A DNA stretch of 64,000 nucleotides from Psychromonas sp. MB-3u-54 (GCF_002836415.1 NZ_PJBP01000120.1:21599-85598), one strand, 5' to 3'; positions 47,947-57,233 are shown, counted from the first letter of the stretch. Translations and numbers: made by a program. The notes: generated by a model not told the origin, from the letters alone.

Positions 47947-47996
47947 TGTAGAATTTCTCCGTTTTTATAAATTTATAAAAAACGCGTTATTCTACA
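47947..47996. repeat. Palindromic element with TGTAGAAT ends
   Basis: TGTAGAAT at the left and ATTCTACA at the right enclose a long AT-rich hairpin (CGTTTTTATA/TATAAAAAACG). The ends match those of the inverted-repeat element at 61723-61868, so both may belong to one repeat family. It may also end transcription of the DUF6435 gene. Confidence 0.6.
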
Positions 47997-48022
47997 GCAT
48001 TAATACTTTGCTAAGCCGCTGG

Positions 48023-48637
48023 TTAGGCTTTTTTAGCAGCTTCGATTGCTTGTTGTACTTTCAACCTGTGGCCCGCTTCCCAATCAGCCAGCGTCATGCT
48101 ATTTTCTAACTCCACTTTTGCTTTCGCCGCCTGATATGTTGCCAGCGCTTTGGTTTTTGGAATAACAGCAATACCTTCGATATCTGCCACTATAATGTCT
48201 CCGGTGCAAACTTTTACTCCGCCACAAGTGATAGGGGAACCTAATTCGAAATACTGTTGCTTTCTGCCTGGAACAGGAAATACGCCCTTGGCATAAACCG
48301 GAAAGCCCATTGCGGTTATTTCACCTAAATCCCGAATCACGCCGTCAATAACAAAGCCTTTAATACCCCGTTTTTTAGCGATTGCACAGACATTACCACC
48401 AGCAACAGCATTTTTACTGTCTACACCATCAACGACCAAGATTGAGCCTTTAGGCGCTTCATATATTGCACAGTGGAGCATTAAATGATCGCCTGAAGCC
48501 AATTGAACCGTATAAGCGGGTCCTGATATCGGTTTCATGCCCTGAAAAAGAGGACGTATCGCTATATCAATAAATTGATCTCGACCTAATATGTTCCCAT
48601 ATTCAGTTGTTGCTAGTGTTGAAAAATCTGGTTCCAT
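48023..48637 (-). CDS. RraA family protein (possible 4-hydroxy-4-methyl-2-oxoglutarate aldolase)
   Basis: 204 residues of the RraA/HMG aldolase fold. Key features are VDGVDSKNAVAGGNVCAIAK, the strongly conserved KGFVIDGVIRDL (metal/substrate aspartate and arginine) and GFPVYAKG. The family covers both pyruvate aldolases and the RNase E inhibitor RraA; the intact G-x-RD pattern allows either, but the context (a single gene) does not decide. Its upstream DNA is a block of ten 45-bp repeats, so its promoter must lie within or very near them. Confidence 0.85.
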   Translation of the reverse strand: MEPDFSTLATTEYGNILGRDQFIDIAIRPLFQGMKPISGPAYTVQLASGDHLMLHCAIYEAPKGSILVVDGVDSKNAVAGGNVCAIAKKRGIKGFVIDGVIRDLGEITAMGFPVYAKGVFPVPGRKQQYFELGSPITCGGVKVCTGDIIVADIEGIAVIPKTKALATYQAAKAKVELENSMTLADWEAGHRLKVQQAIEAAKKA

Positions 48638-48730
48638 TTTGATCCCATTATTAAATTGAGTGCCTGATAAACCTTGCTTACGATTTTTGGTTTTTGGAAA
48701 AATGACTACAACGGTATCACCCGATTGACT

Positions 48731-49180
48731 TGTCTTGTTATATTGATGGGAGTATCTGTGATTGATTGCAGATTTTGTCTTGTTATATTAATGGGAGTAT
48801 CGGTGATTGATTGCTGATTTTGTCTTGTTATATTAATGGGAGTATCGGTGATTGATTGCTGATTTTGTCTTGTTATATTGGAGGGAGTATCGGTGATTGA
48901 TGGCAGATTTTGTCTTGTTATATTGGAGGGAGTATCGGTGATTGATTGCTGATTTTGTCTTGTTATATTGGTGGGAGTATCGGTGATTGATTGCTGATTT
49001 TGTCTTGTTATATTGTGGGAGTATCGGTGATTGATTGCTGATTTTGTCTTGTTATATTGGTGGGAGTATCGGTGATTGATTGCTGATTTTGTCTTGTTAT
49101 ATTAATGGGAGTATCGATGATTGATTACTGATTTTGTCTTGTTATATTGATGGAAGTATCGGTGATTGATTGCTGATTTT
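48731..49180. repeat. Minisatellite: ten tandem 45-bp units
   Basis: The core TGTCTTGTTATATT recurs ten times at 45-bp spacing (one unit is 44 bp), from 48731 to 49180. Variation clusters in four bases after the core (GATG, AATG, GGAG, GGTG). It lies between the rraA-like gene and yceI, immediately upstream of the rraA-like gene. No ORF uses it. Confidence 0.95.
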
Positions 49181-49292
49181 ATATTGCGGCATAGCTGGGG
49201 AGTGAAACTAGTTGATAGTCATTAATTTTATAACTCCCCCGGAACTTGAGGAAGTTAATCGTTTTAGTCCTTTAAAACATGATTGAGATCGT

Positions 49293-49868
49293 TTACTTCT
49301 TGAAGATAAAGTTATAGGTAACCGGTACTGCTGTACTGATTGATGGTAAGCTTGCCACTGTACGCAGCATCTCTATTCCTTCTGCCAGTCCGTAGTCATT
49401 AGCACTAAGGATAAAAGGTTTTAGAGAAGTAACCAGCAATCTTTCACCGCTTAGCTTAGTAACTTGAACATCGCTTGTTATTTCACGTGACACTCCGTGA
49501 AGAGAAAGATTAAATTTAACGGATTCAATATAAGTATCACCCGCATTTAATTCTGACAATTTATTCACATTAACAGAGCCACTAATTTTTGCTTCCATAA
49601 AATCAGATGTTTCAAATAGAATTGCTTTCATTCTTTCATTACGGACATCTACATTTGTTTCAATACTGCCAAGATCAATATTTACCATCACTTCTCCAGC
49701 ATCATTAATTGAACCATTAATTTTACTGAAGCTGTGAACCTCACCTACTGTTGATTTCTTAACCGAAACAACGTTAAGAGTTGATTCGCTTTCCTGTAGT
49801 TCCCATTGTGCAAATGCACTGGGTGATAAACATACCAATAGTAATGCTATTATCGAAACACCTTTCAT
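49293..49868 (-). CDS. YceI family periplasmic protein
   Basis: 191 residues. Signal peptide MKGVSIIALLLVCLSPSAFA, then a YceI-like lipocalin barrel: STLNVVSVKKSTVGEVHSF near the start, DLGSIETNVDVRNERMKAIL in the middle and FILSANDYGL toward the end. YceI proteins bind isoprenoid-type lipids in a hydrophobic pocket, and some are induced by high pH or osmotic stress. TTGGAG gives a good ribosome site. Single gene. Confidence 0.9.
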   Translation of the reverse strand: MKGVSIIALLLVCLSPSAFAQWELQESESTLNVVSVKKSTVGEVHSFSKINGSINDAGEVMVNIDLGSIETNVDVRNERMKAILFETSDFMEAKISGSVNVNKLSELNAGDTYIESVKFNLSLHGVSREITSDVQVTKLSGERLLVTSLKPFILSANDYGLAEGIEMLRTVASLPSISTAVPVTYNFIFKK

Positions 49869-50598
49869 AAATCAATCTCCAATTAAATTTTAGTTAACTT
49901 GCAAAATAAACCCAACATATGCGAACAACCTAATGATTTTATAGAATTTTTCATCTTCAGCTGATCTGCGCGGCACAGGTTAATTTACATTTCATTAACA
50001 TTCAACTGGCTCCTTTAGAACCAAAAGTTATAATCAATAAATTAAAAGTATATACCATATCCCATACCTTAGTTTATATAACCACTTAATTTTAAATGTT
50101 ATTTTATTTTCAGATGCTCAAAACATGAAAATAAATTAGCCATATTGTGTGCAGAATGGCAGGTATAGAAGAATTACAAAATAACAAAGCGGTTGCTATG
50201 CAGCTAAATATTTCAGCTAAATTAGTTTGATAATAGTGTCATCGCCGGAATGATTTGATGGCTAAAATCCGATATGAATAGATTCGAAAGTAGTGTCTTC
50301 GCTGCAATAGTATAATGGCTAAAATTCGACATAAAATTGTCTAAGTGATGCAAAACGATCCGATACACCGAATTTACTTCAAGCGATAGGTATTGAATAA
50401 TGAAGCGCTTCAGCATGTTATTGACCTTGCAGCCGGTATGAACTTAGTAGGCAGGTGAACGCGTCATGAACGGCATCAAATTGACTAAAAATGGAAGATC
50501 GAACAACGAAATCAACACTTTCAGTATTGCGATTACGGTGCTATTGGATCATCAAACTGTTCTGACTATTGTTATGCACAACACAACTATGTACAACA
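49869..50598. other. Intergenic region with a short degenerate repeat
   Basis: About 730 bp, AT-rich. At about 50228-50340 a roughly 57-bp unit is duplicated (AGTGTC-TCGC...GGCTAAAAT.CGA.AT twice). No ORF here has a ribosome site with recognisable content. Confidence 0.45.
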
Positions 50599-50922
50599 CT
50601 ACAATAGCCTTGCCACTTTTACTGCGGCAGAGCTCGCCTTTTTTATCGTCTTCGCTACCTGGTTAATTCTTTTGCTGACATCATCAATTGACTGTTTTGC
50701 ATCTTTTGCGGCTTGTGTCAGCAGATTCAATTGATCAATTGCAGCCATTAGCTCAGGTGTATTTTCCAGTAGCGTTTTATGGGCCAATTCCGATGCTAGA
50801 ATATTGAGCTTATCCCGTTCTCTGCGCACATCACTCTGCTGATCACCTTCAAGCAAAGGCCAAAGATTGTTTAAGGCGTTAATTGCTTTGTTTAATTCAG
50901 ACAACTTACATAATTTAGACAT
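50599..50922 (-). CDS. Small helical hypothetical protein
   Basis: 107 residues with a strong ribosome site (AGGAGATA). It is almost entirely helical and likely coiled coil (LNLLTQAAKDAKQSIDDVSK, RINQVAKTIKKASSA), with no signal peptide or membrane segment. It sits 43 bp downstream of the lipoprotein gene on the same strand, so the two form an operon. I do not recognise the family. Confidence 0.7.
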   Translation of the reverse strand: MSKLCKLSELNKAINALNNLWPLLEGDQQSDVRRERDKLNILASELAHKTLLENTPELMAAIDQLNLLTQAAKDAKQSIDDVSKRINQVAKTIKKASSAAVKVARLL

Positions 50923-50965
50923 AATTTATCTCCTAATAATTTGTTTTTTAGCGATTTGAGCTGGA

Positions 50966-51928
50966 TTATTGACAAATAATACCTTTCTCATCATCGGATA
51001 TTATCTTTGTTTCACAGTTCTGCATAAGTTCTTCCAGATCGTCAAAATTATTATGGACAGTTTTTATATTTTTAATAGAGTTAGCTATATTTTGGCTACT
51101 AAAACGATTTTTTTTCAGTTCCTCCGTCAATATGCTATGCGCTTTCATGACAGATAAGATTGATTGTTGGGCTTGAATTACCGTTGCCGTTGCGGATTCC
51201 ATAGCGATATATTTTTCATAGATCTCATCCAGCATCATTTTTTTGGTCGCGAATGAAAGCCTATCGGTCTGTGTATTGTAATCAGAAAAATATCCAGCCA
51301 ACTCATTTCCCTTCATGGTATACAAACGCCCTTCTATTACGCCCTTCAGTAATTGATCATTTATTATATCCCCTATAATTTGCACGCTGGGATCTGCTGC
51401 TATGATAATTTCCTTAAGTGCTTTCCCTCTTTTGTACTCAACGTAATAACGAGAAATTTCTGTAATAACCCGGCTTATCTTGCCACTGTTTTCTGCGCTT
51501 ATTAAATCGCTTTCGGTTTCTTGGAGTGTCTTATATTGCTCATTCATTCCCTTAAGCGATTTTGACAATTTCAGACCCGCCAATGCCAATTCTTCACGCG
51601 AACCCGCATTAGCTAAATCGGATAAAGACGTTGCATAGCCTCCAAGTGCATTATTGGCTTTGTATAATGCGAAGTTTGTTTTGTCCGAACCCCGAATAAT
51701 AATATTTTTAATCGGATCCATATCTGATCTGACATATTTCTTATTTGACTGAGCCATAGCAACTAGTTTGTCATTAACATTGGCTTTATTATAATCACTT
51801 ATTACTGCGTCGATTTTACTGGTTACACCCGCAGCAGCAATGCCAAAAGCATCAATATTGCCCGTGGGTGTCGCTGTACAACCTGACAAAATAAGGACTG
51901 CGAAAGATAAAGTGGGAACTATTCTCAT
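50966..51928 (-). CDS. Predicted lipoprotein
   Basis: 320 residues beginning MRIVPTLSFAVLILSGCTAT: a lipoprotein signal with lipobox LSGC, so it is anchored to a membrane facing the periplasm. The mature part is mostly helical (long Lys/Glu/Ala-rich segments) and ends with two cysteines in CETKII...GIICQ. AAAGGAG precedes ATG. It is co-transcribed with the small helical protein downstream. No family recognised. Confidence 0.8.
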   Translation of the reverse strand: MRIVPTLSFAVLILSGCTATPTGNIDAFGIAAAGVTSKIDAVISDYNKANVNDKLVAMAQSNKKYVRSDMDPIKNIIIRGSDKTNFALYKANNALGGYATSLSDLANAGSREELALAGLKLSKSLKGMNEQYKTLQETESDLISAENSGKISRVITEISRYYVEYKRGKALKEIIIAADPSVQIIGDIINDQLLKGVIEGRLYTMKGNELAGYFSDYNTQTDRLSFATKKMMLDEIYEKYIAMESATATVIQAQQSILSVMKAHSILTEELKKNRFSSQNIANSIKNIKTVHNNFDDLEELMQNCETKIISDDEKGIICQ

Positions 51929-52473
51929 CTAATTTCTCCTTTACGTTTTAATACAACAGAGTGACTCTCTGCCTTTATTATTTTCAGCCTGTTTGCTTAA
52001 AACCAAATAACATTTTATTGACATTAAATGGCTTATTTTATTTTTAATAACGGGCAGAATAAATTGAGTGATAAATCGGTTTATTAAGCCATGTCGGCAA
52101 CGAAGCGGACAACGAGGTTTAGTGTCTATTTCGCAGACCAGTACAATACGCCTTACTAAATAAAGTGAATAAGCAAACCGGGTAATCTTTAACATCACCA
52201 ATAGTGATAGGCTGTTGTACTACCGTTATTGCAGTTGTCATCAAAAATACTTAATTCAAATGATTCCCGACAACATGTGAAAGCGTATATTCAAATTTGT
52301 AGGGCATTATTTGCTGCGTAAAGTCGATAGAAATGAATTTACTTTGACAGGATAAATCGGGTTTGCTCTGAGCTGCAGACCGTAGCGAAGTTGCGAAGCT
52401 TGTCGTATTATGCAACAAACGCCCCCCCCCGCAGGCTCATCGCATCTGTCAGGCGTGATTCGCACGGTAAAAA
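51929..52473. other. Intergenic region
   Basis: 545 bp without a supported gene. It includes a run of nine C (52422-52430). Short open frames here lack ribosome sites and recognisable content. Confidence 0.4.
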
Positions 52474-52701
52474 TCACTCATTTTCACCTGTAGGCTCAGG
52501 GTGCAGTGTAGACAACCTTTTCCTACTTGCATCATATGACATGGGTTTTTCATTACGTAAAAGATCCACCATATAACTTGCTTCTTTATAGTCGAGGTCT
52601 CTAATCACATCCGCGCCCCCGCCATCGTAATACACTGCTATGCTGGTTTTACCACCAACGTTATGAAAAACGGCATAATGTGTTAATGTTTTTCTAGCCA
52701 T
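52474..52701 (-). CDS. Small hypothetical protein
   Basis: 75 residues with an excellent ribosome site (AAAGGAGATC before ATG). Sequence MARKTLTHYAVFHNVGGKTS, with a likely compact alpha/beta fold and a polar, unstructured tail (HPEPTGENE). No signal peptide. Stands alone in a gene-poor stretch. I do not recognise it; the ribosome site and composition support a real gene. Confidence 0.65.
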   Translation of the reverse strand: MARKTLTHYAVFHNVGGKTSIAVYYDGGGADVIRDLDYKEASYMVDLLRNEKPMSYDASRKRLSTLHPEPTGENE

Positions 52702-53527
52702 GACGATCTCCTTTCTGTTTTATGATTTATGATTAATCTATTTTTCCTGCAGAATAGACTTCTGTACGTTTCACTAGAGGTGCTACAAATCTTTCACCAT
52801 GCCCTTTAACAATAGATGGTATATAGAAAAATTGTATTATTTTATCTTGGGATCTGTTCATAATTCGCCCCCCGCTTACTCATCTTTTTCCATTGATTAT
52901 TTTTACCATTCACTCAAAAAATTTAACGCTTTTTTTGGCCGATATATTGTTCAAGCAATTTATTTAACATCAATGATGCTGACCCAATTAAAGGGAAATA
53001 CATCGATAAGCCCAAGGATGTTTGTGATTTAAATTTTTTGAATCCCTGCACACATGTTAGCCATGTTCCCGTGCAAGGAAAGGCAACAATAAAAACAGCG
53101 GATGCAATGATGGAAATGGCTGATGAAATGGAGGTCAGTCCGTTGTTATAATCGATGATTTAGTTATCCGTAGGATGCATTCTATGCACCGCAAGCAGGA
53201 AATCGGTGCGCGGAGCGCACCCTACGAGCTTAGTATTTATCGGTAGGGGATTCTATGCACCACAAGCAGCAGCAACAGGTGCGCTAAGCGCACCCTATGA
53301 GCTTGGTATTAGCCATGAACCCGCATAAGGAAAGGCTACAATAAAAAGCAAAGACAATGTAAATAGCTTGTAAGAAAATATCTGATTAAATCTGGGAAAC
53401 AGCCCATTGCTATAACCTATGCTTTAGTTATTATAGCTAGGGTGCATTCTATGGACTGCAAGCAGTGCAACTCGGTATAGGCAGTGTACCCTACGAGCTT
53501 ATTTTTTTTATTTCAAAAGCTTAAAAA
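52702..53527. repeat. Gene-poor stretch with REP-like hairpins and a diverged tandem duplication
   Basis: Two hairpins, GGTGCGC-GGA-GCGCACC (53205-53221) and GGTGCGC-TAA-GCGCACC (53278-53294), sit in elements of the form ATTCTATGCACC.CAAGCAG...CCCTA.GAGCTT; a third, decayed copy is at 53437-53500. The surrounding about 250 bp (from GTTAGCCATG near 53055 and AGCCATG near 53312) looks like an old tandem duplication. A 77-codon plus frame at 52799-53032 has no supporting features. Confidence 0.6.
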
Positions 53528-54064
53528 TCAGATCGCTAAATCTTGCCTTGTTACGCTTTCTTGTTGTGCTCTTAGGTAATCCACCACTTTCACTTGAAAG
53601 GAGACATTCGAATAGAATTGCTTGAGCAGATTGATAGCAGGAATATCAGTGCGCTCCATCAACGGCACTGCACGGCCGGTGGCAACCACATAAGCATGCA
53701 CATCACGATGACGTGCCAACATGGGTTCAATCATATCTTTATACAAAGCATTTGCCAGCAAGGTGGCATAACCTTTATTACGGTGTTCATGGACAGTCAC
53801 AAAATGAATCACACCCAAATCCTGATATGTAATACCTTGATGATGCACAATTTTATCAGGAGAGGCTTCGTAATTTTCAAGGAGAGCATAACCAACTAAC
53901 TGCTGATCAGCATAAAGTTTAATGATTTCGGCCTGAGTGCCATGGCGCAGTTCATCATGTTTAGTTAACCAGTCAAACACGTACCACATCTTCATGTTGT
54001 CATTACCTAAGGCAAGTAACTCATGCGCACAGGTTTTGACATTACAGTGCTCAAATCTAAGCAT
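53528..54064 (-). CDS. GNAT family N-acetyltransferase
   Basis: About 178 residues from ATG 54064 (AGAGGTGG ribosome site). The acetyl-CoA loop is HEHRNKGYATLLANALYKDM, preceded by a beta strand with VGYALLENYEA and DLGVIHFVTV. The substrate is unknown; this is a compact GNAT of usual size. It is the leftmost gene of the cassette-like region, but its 3' flank has no attC, so it may be outside the array. Confidence 0.85.
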   Translation of the reverse strand: MLRFEHCNVKTCAHELLALGNDNMKMWYVFDWLTKHDELRHGTQAEIIKLYADQQLVGYALLENYEASPDKIVHHQGITYQDLGVIHFVTVHEHRNKGYATLLANALYKDMIEPMLARHRDVHAYVVATGRAVPLMERTDIPAINLLKQFYSNVSFQVKVVDYLRAQQESVTRQDLAI

Positions 54065-54362
54065 CAACCACCTCTTTGACTCTTTGCAGACCAGTTAAGC
54101 TTAAGCTCATGGAGCCAAGGTATAATAAAAAATATTTTTGAGCGAATGACACAGAACGTCCTTGTACACAATAAAAGAGGAGATATTCGCATAATATCTC
54201 CAAGCTTGTCACTCTTTATTCTTTGCGTTTAAACAACATATTTCAATGCTGCCTGCGTGAATATCTGACGCCTTAGCCACCAGCGGTCCAGTTGATGCGG
54301 CTTTTATTTTCAACAAAAAGCGCGACAAGGGTATCAAGTCGGAAGGCAGCAACTTATCGGTT
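54065..54362. other. Hairpin and possible degenerate attC between two GNAT genes
   Basis: GGAGATATT-CGCAT-AATATCTCC at 54179-54201 is a clear hairpin. At about 54270-54360 the minus strand has ATAAGTTGCTGCC ... GCTAAGGCGTC, which could be a worn attC for the GNAT gene to the right. Confidence 0.35.
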
Positions 54363-54788
54363 TTATTTAAGCAGACCAGATTTAACAGCCAGCGGTTGAT
54401 TTTGAAAAATGGCCATTGCCGTGGTCATAAACTTAAAACCCAGACCAAGATAAAACCCTTCTTTACCCGGCTTCGCGTACATGATTATTTTGCTATGCCC
54501 ACTAGATGCATCAATCAGTTTATTAACAAGTTGCTTACCCACCCCTCTACCTTGGTATTCAGGATGAATGACAACATCACAAATGTAAGCGCAATCTGCA
54601 CCATCAGCTAATGCTCTGCCAGCACCAATGAGTTTCCCAGAATCCATCACAATAAACTTGAACAAGCTGCTATTGAACACGAGCTCTAAATGTTTTGCTG
54701 ACTTTTGACCAAGAGGTGCGATACGAAAAAGTTCGGATAATTCATTCCAATCTATTTCATTAAAATTGCTCGACCATGTAAATTCCAC
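54363..54788 (-). CDS. GNAT family N-acetyltransferase (cassette gene)
   Basis: 141 residues starting at GTG (GGGAG five bases upstream, inside the attC end). GNAT features: LIGAGRALADGADCAYICDV, then the CoA loop VIHPEYQGRGVGKQLVNKLI and GKEGFYLGLGFKFM, typical of small single-domain acetyltransferases. Substrate unknown. An attC-like site directly precedes it. Confidence 0.87.
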   Translation of the reverse strand: MEFTWSSNFNEIDWNELSELFRIAPLGQKSAKHLELVFNSSLFKFIVMDSGKLIGAGRALADGADCAYICDVVIHPEYQGRGVGKQLVNKLIDASSGHSKIIMYAKPGKEGFYLGLGFKFMTTAMAIFQNQPLAVKSGLLK

Positions 54789-54789
54789 T

Positions 54790-54882
54790 GTAACTCCCTG
54801 ATTAAATTATAATATAGCTGGCTAAAAAATTGAGCGGAGCAAAAACAGCCAGGGTATTTTGTCCCGCTTGAATGACTTATTA
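54790..54882 (-). repeat. attC-like recombination site
   Basis: On the minus strand it begins TAATAAGTCATTCAAGCGG, has the inner arms GACAAAATA and TTTTTAGCCAG, and ends TTAATCAGGGAGTTAC. The ends correspond to the TAAC...GTTA core sites of integron attC. The DUF2007 stop codon lies in its first bases. Confidence 0.75.
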
Positions 54883-55188
54883 TGCGTTTTCACACTGACA
54901 GTTCCAGCATATTTCAAAAGAAGGATCATTTTTCTCAGAACAATTTTTACAAATCCAATCACTCTTTTGACTACTGCTCTGCGATGATGTTGCGATTTCC
55001 AGTGCACGATCAAAATCTGAATCGTCATAAACCCAAACTTCAGGCCAAGCATCGAAGGGTGATATTTCCCCCATCGCCCCCTGCGCAAATTCATTTTTAA
55101 TAAATGTATTTATTTCTTGCGCCTCAATGAGGTTTTTTACATTGTTCACAAGAAAATGACTTTCGTTGGTATAAACCATCTTCATCAT
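54880..55188 (-). CDS. DUF2007 domain protein with C-terminal zinc ribbon
   Basis: About 100 residues. The front MVYTNESHFLVNNVKNLIEA is the DUF2007 (putative signal-transducing) pattern, with PEVWVYDDSDFDRALEI completing the domain. A zinc ribbon ends it: ICKNCSEKN and ICWNCQCEN. Start uncertain among three nearby Met codons; no strong ribosome site. Small, cytoplasmic, carried as an integron-type cassette with attC right after the stop. Function unknown. Confidence 0.82.
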   Translation of the reverse strand: MMKMVYTNESHFLVNNVKNLIEAQEINTFIKNEFAQGAMGEISPFDAWPEVWVYDDSDFDRALEIATSSQSSSQKSDWICKNCSEKNDPSFEICWNCQCENA

Positions 55189-55267
55189 TGAATACTCAAT
55201 CGAGGCTATAAGCGACGCAGGCGTGGTGAATATTTTGCCGGTTTTTATGTTTGCAAAAACGAATAAA

Positions 55268-55474
55268 CTACAACCTTATAAAATACGGTATTGCGACTAA
55301 AATAATACCCACGACAAGTAACATTAAAACGCTGGTCATAAAATAGGGAAAAACAATAAGCGCTAATCCTGCGCATAGGGGAACAATTGCTCTTTGCTTT
55401 TTACCATACATTAAAAATCCCATCCCTATACTGCTAAACAAAATACTCCAAATAATGATTGATGAACTGGCCAT
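55268..55474 (-). CDS. Small membrane protein
   Basis: 68 residues, almost wholly hydrophobic with two to three membrane helices (SIIIWSILFSSIGMGFLMYG, IVPLCAGLALIVFPYF, LMLLVVGIILVAI). TAGGAG ribosome site. Between two cassette genes on the same strand. No family name can be given. Confidence 0.72.
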   Translation of the reverse strand: MASSSIIIWSILFSSIGMGFLMYGKKQRAIVPLCAGLALIVFPYFMTSVLMLLVVGIILVAIPYFIRL

Positions 55475-55489
55475 TTAAAAACTCCTACT

Positions 55490-55592
55490 TATATTGAATG
55501 CTACATCACACTGCAAACACTGACGCCCAGGTTGCTTTTGATTTTAGCAAACGGCAACCATGATGCGTTAGTGATTTGACTTATAATCTGTT
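55490..55592 (-). repeat. attC-like site
   Basis: Minus strand TATAAGTCAAATCACTAACG ... GGTTGCC (left) and GCAACC ... GTTTGCAGTGTGATG (right) can fold into the long imperfect hairpin of an attC. It directly follows the GDCCVxC pseudogene. Core ends are worn. Confidence 0.5.
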
Positions 55593-55824
55593 TTACGACG
55601 AACAACAAGCGCTCGAACCTTGCTGAATTGGCGGACATGGAATAATTGGCGGACATGAAATAGCGCCATAAGAACAAAAAACACAACAATCACCTTTCTT
55701 AGCTTTAAGTAGCACGCCACAACCATTGCACTTATAAAACCACTGGCAAGCATTAACAGGCATTTTTCTGTTTCTTTATGCCCGCACTGAGGCATCTAAT
55801 AGTCGAGTCTAAAATTATTTCCAT
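55593..55824 (-). pseudogene. GDCCVxC-domain (seleno)protein family, two frameshifts
   Basis: Reading across three frames restores a typical family member: MEIILDSTIRC from ATG 55824 (AAGGA ribosome site), then PQCGHKETEK, then MPVNACQWFYKCNGCGVLL, KKGDCCVFCSYG and CPPIQQ to TAA. One C is missing after IRC and one A is missing in a run of A at the second join. The 232-bp span plus two bases equals 78 codons. The cysteine motifs are otherwise perfect, so the losses are recent, programmed, or sequencing errors. Confidence 0.75.
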
Positions 55825-55871
55825 CGCTAGGCTTCCTTATTTGATGGTTTTGGGAAAGTGCATAGTGCATT

Positions 55872-56237
55872 CTATTCTTTGACCCATCTCCAGGCATCTT
55901 GTAAGCGACTTAATTCAAAATGCTTTTCACTTACACCGACTAATTTCCCAAAGGGACTGTCTGCCGCCACCAGCCATGCCAACTTTTTACTTTCGGAAAC
56001 AATAGCGAGTTTATTGATGTTTTTAAAGTGTTTGAATATCCACTTCAAGTCTTGATAGGCGACATCAAGCCCAAAATTAATTTTTCCATCCAACACAACT
56101 AAAATATTGATCTGCTCATGTTCTTCAATCAACTTATTAAACACCTCGAACCATTGATTTTCTTGTTCAAGATCTATTTTTCCAGAGACGTTGATCCCTA
56201 TGGTAGCACCTTCACTTTCGGGTAATTTTCTGATCAT
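55872..56237 (-). CDS. SpoIIAA-like (STAS-type) protein
   Basis: 121 residues. The pattern ISGKIDLEQ-like NVSGKIDLEQENQWF, then ILVVLDGKINFGLDVAYQDL and KHFKNINKLAIVSESKKLAW fits the SpoIIAA-like family (PF11964), which has a STAS-related fold and unknown role. GAGAGGAA ribosome site. It lies 47 bp upstream of the GDCCVxC pseudogene with no attC between them, so the two may have shared a cassette. Confidence 0.82.
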   Translation of the reverse strand: MIRKLPESEGATIGINVSGKIDLEQENQWFEVFNKLIEEHEQINILVVLDGKINFGLDVAYQDLKWIFKHFKNINKLAIVSESKKLAWLVAADSPFGKLVGVSEKHFELSRLQDAWRWVKE

Positions 56238-56666
56238 CTTTTATTCCTCTCTTTCATGGGGAGTTTTCAGCAATGTAGTGACTTCAACAAGTCGTTATGC
56301 GCACGTTTAAACGACTTGAGAATTCCCTTACAGATAACGCGTTACCCACCAGCCGATAAGTTGGTTCTCTTTTCTTAGAAAACAGTGAAGGCTGGACAAC
56401 CAATCATTTCTTGAAATTCTATGGTAATAAAAAACGCCCCTTATCGCCAAATATGATCGCGTATTTGTAGTATTACGCCACAGAAAAACATTTTAAAGGG
56501 TGCTGAATTCAATAATGAGTATTTTAGTATCAGCATGCTTTAGCAAGGTGCGACTTTGACCGAGAGATTGTTAATAGTGACTTTTAATAATGCAGCATTT
56601 TCTGTCATTTGTTTTTGCCCGATATCCAACGCACGACAAGCAGTAATGCGATTGACTTCTTATGTA
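56238..56666. other. Gene-free cassette DNA with attC-like pieces
   Basis: 429 bp. Near 56285-56325, CAACAAGTCGTTATGCGC ... GTTTAAACGACTTG is a short inverted pair of the CAAGTCGTT type found in other attC sites of this array. No ORF is supported. Confidence 0.45.
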
Positions 56667-57233
56667 TTATTCCTGGTAAAGCGTGTATTTGACTGAACTA
56701 CTAACCGATGAATCCCTTGAACCCTCTTTAATTTTGTAGAGATTGTATGTTTCTGTGAAAGGGAGTGCCAGCACTTGAGTAACCATTTGACTCGCCATAT
56801 GCTCAAACTCCTTAGCGACTAGATTTGTTGCACTTTCTTCGACCACACTCCCTCCTTTATACTTAAGTTCGAAACGAATCTCGTATCCATCAGCTTTTGG
56901 CAATTCAATTAATTGATGGCTCATATTTGGACCTACTTTCATCCATTCAACACCGGCAACACTTGGGTGTTTATACTTAGTGCCATTAACAACAGCATAA
57001 AGTTGAATATCAATATTTTCATTAGCAGGAAATAGCTTAATGTCTTCAATTAGCAACAATACCCTTGAATCTATTGTTGCTTTAGATTTAGATACAGCAG
57101 AAGACTCAGCGATTGATCCTCTTGGAGCAAACACCGCTATCGATATGGAGACGATAATCCCGGCAAATATCCCTGTTTTTGCCCATATCGGATAAGAATT
57201 AATAAATTTCAGAAATGTTTCAAATGATTCCAT
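56667..57233 (-). CDS. Hypothetical single-span membrane protein (cassette gene)
   Basis: 188 residues, ribosome site AGGAGAA. One membrane helix near the N-terminus (about 18-36, TGIFAGIIVSISIAVFA), followed by a beta-rich extracytoplasmic domain (VLLLIEDIKLFPANENIDIQ). Probably anchored in the inner membrane with a periplasmic domain. Not recognised. Confidence 0.72.
   Translation of the reverse strand: MESFETFLKFINSYPIWAKTGIFAGIIVSISIAVFAPRGSIAESSAVSKSKATIDSRVLLLIEDIKLFPANENIDIQLYAVVNGTKYKHPSVAGVEWMKVGPNMSHQLIELPKADGYEIRFELKYKGGSVVEESATNLVAKEFEHMASQMVTQVLALPFTETYNLYKIKEGSRDSSVSSSVKYTLYQE

Noticed and set aside
47960..47984. Simple terminator for the DUF6435 gene
   Set aside because: The hairpin is nested in a larger palindrome with TGTAGAAT ends, so I list it as a repeat; termination is possible but secondary.
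48731..49180. 45-bp repeats read as a CRISPR array
   Set aside because: Units are contiguous and nearly identical along their whole length, so there are no spacers.
51941..52201. 86-codon minus frame upstream of the lipoprotein gene
   Set aside because: No ribosome site, and the composition (many Arg/Cys in a random pattern) does not look coding.
52799..53032. 77-codon plus-strand frame
   Set aside because: No ribosome site, no recognisable motif and a gene-poor, repeat-rich setting.
55568..55795. 75-codon minus frame as a membrane protein
   Set aside because: Only its first codons belong to a gene; the family motifs lie in another frame (GDCCVxC pseudogene).
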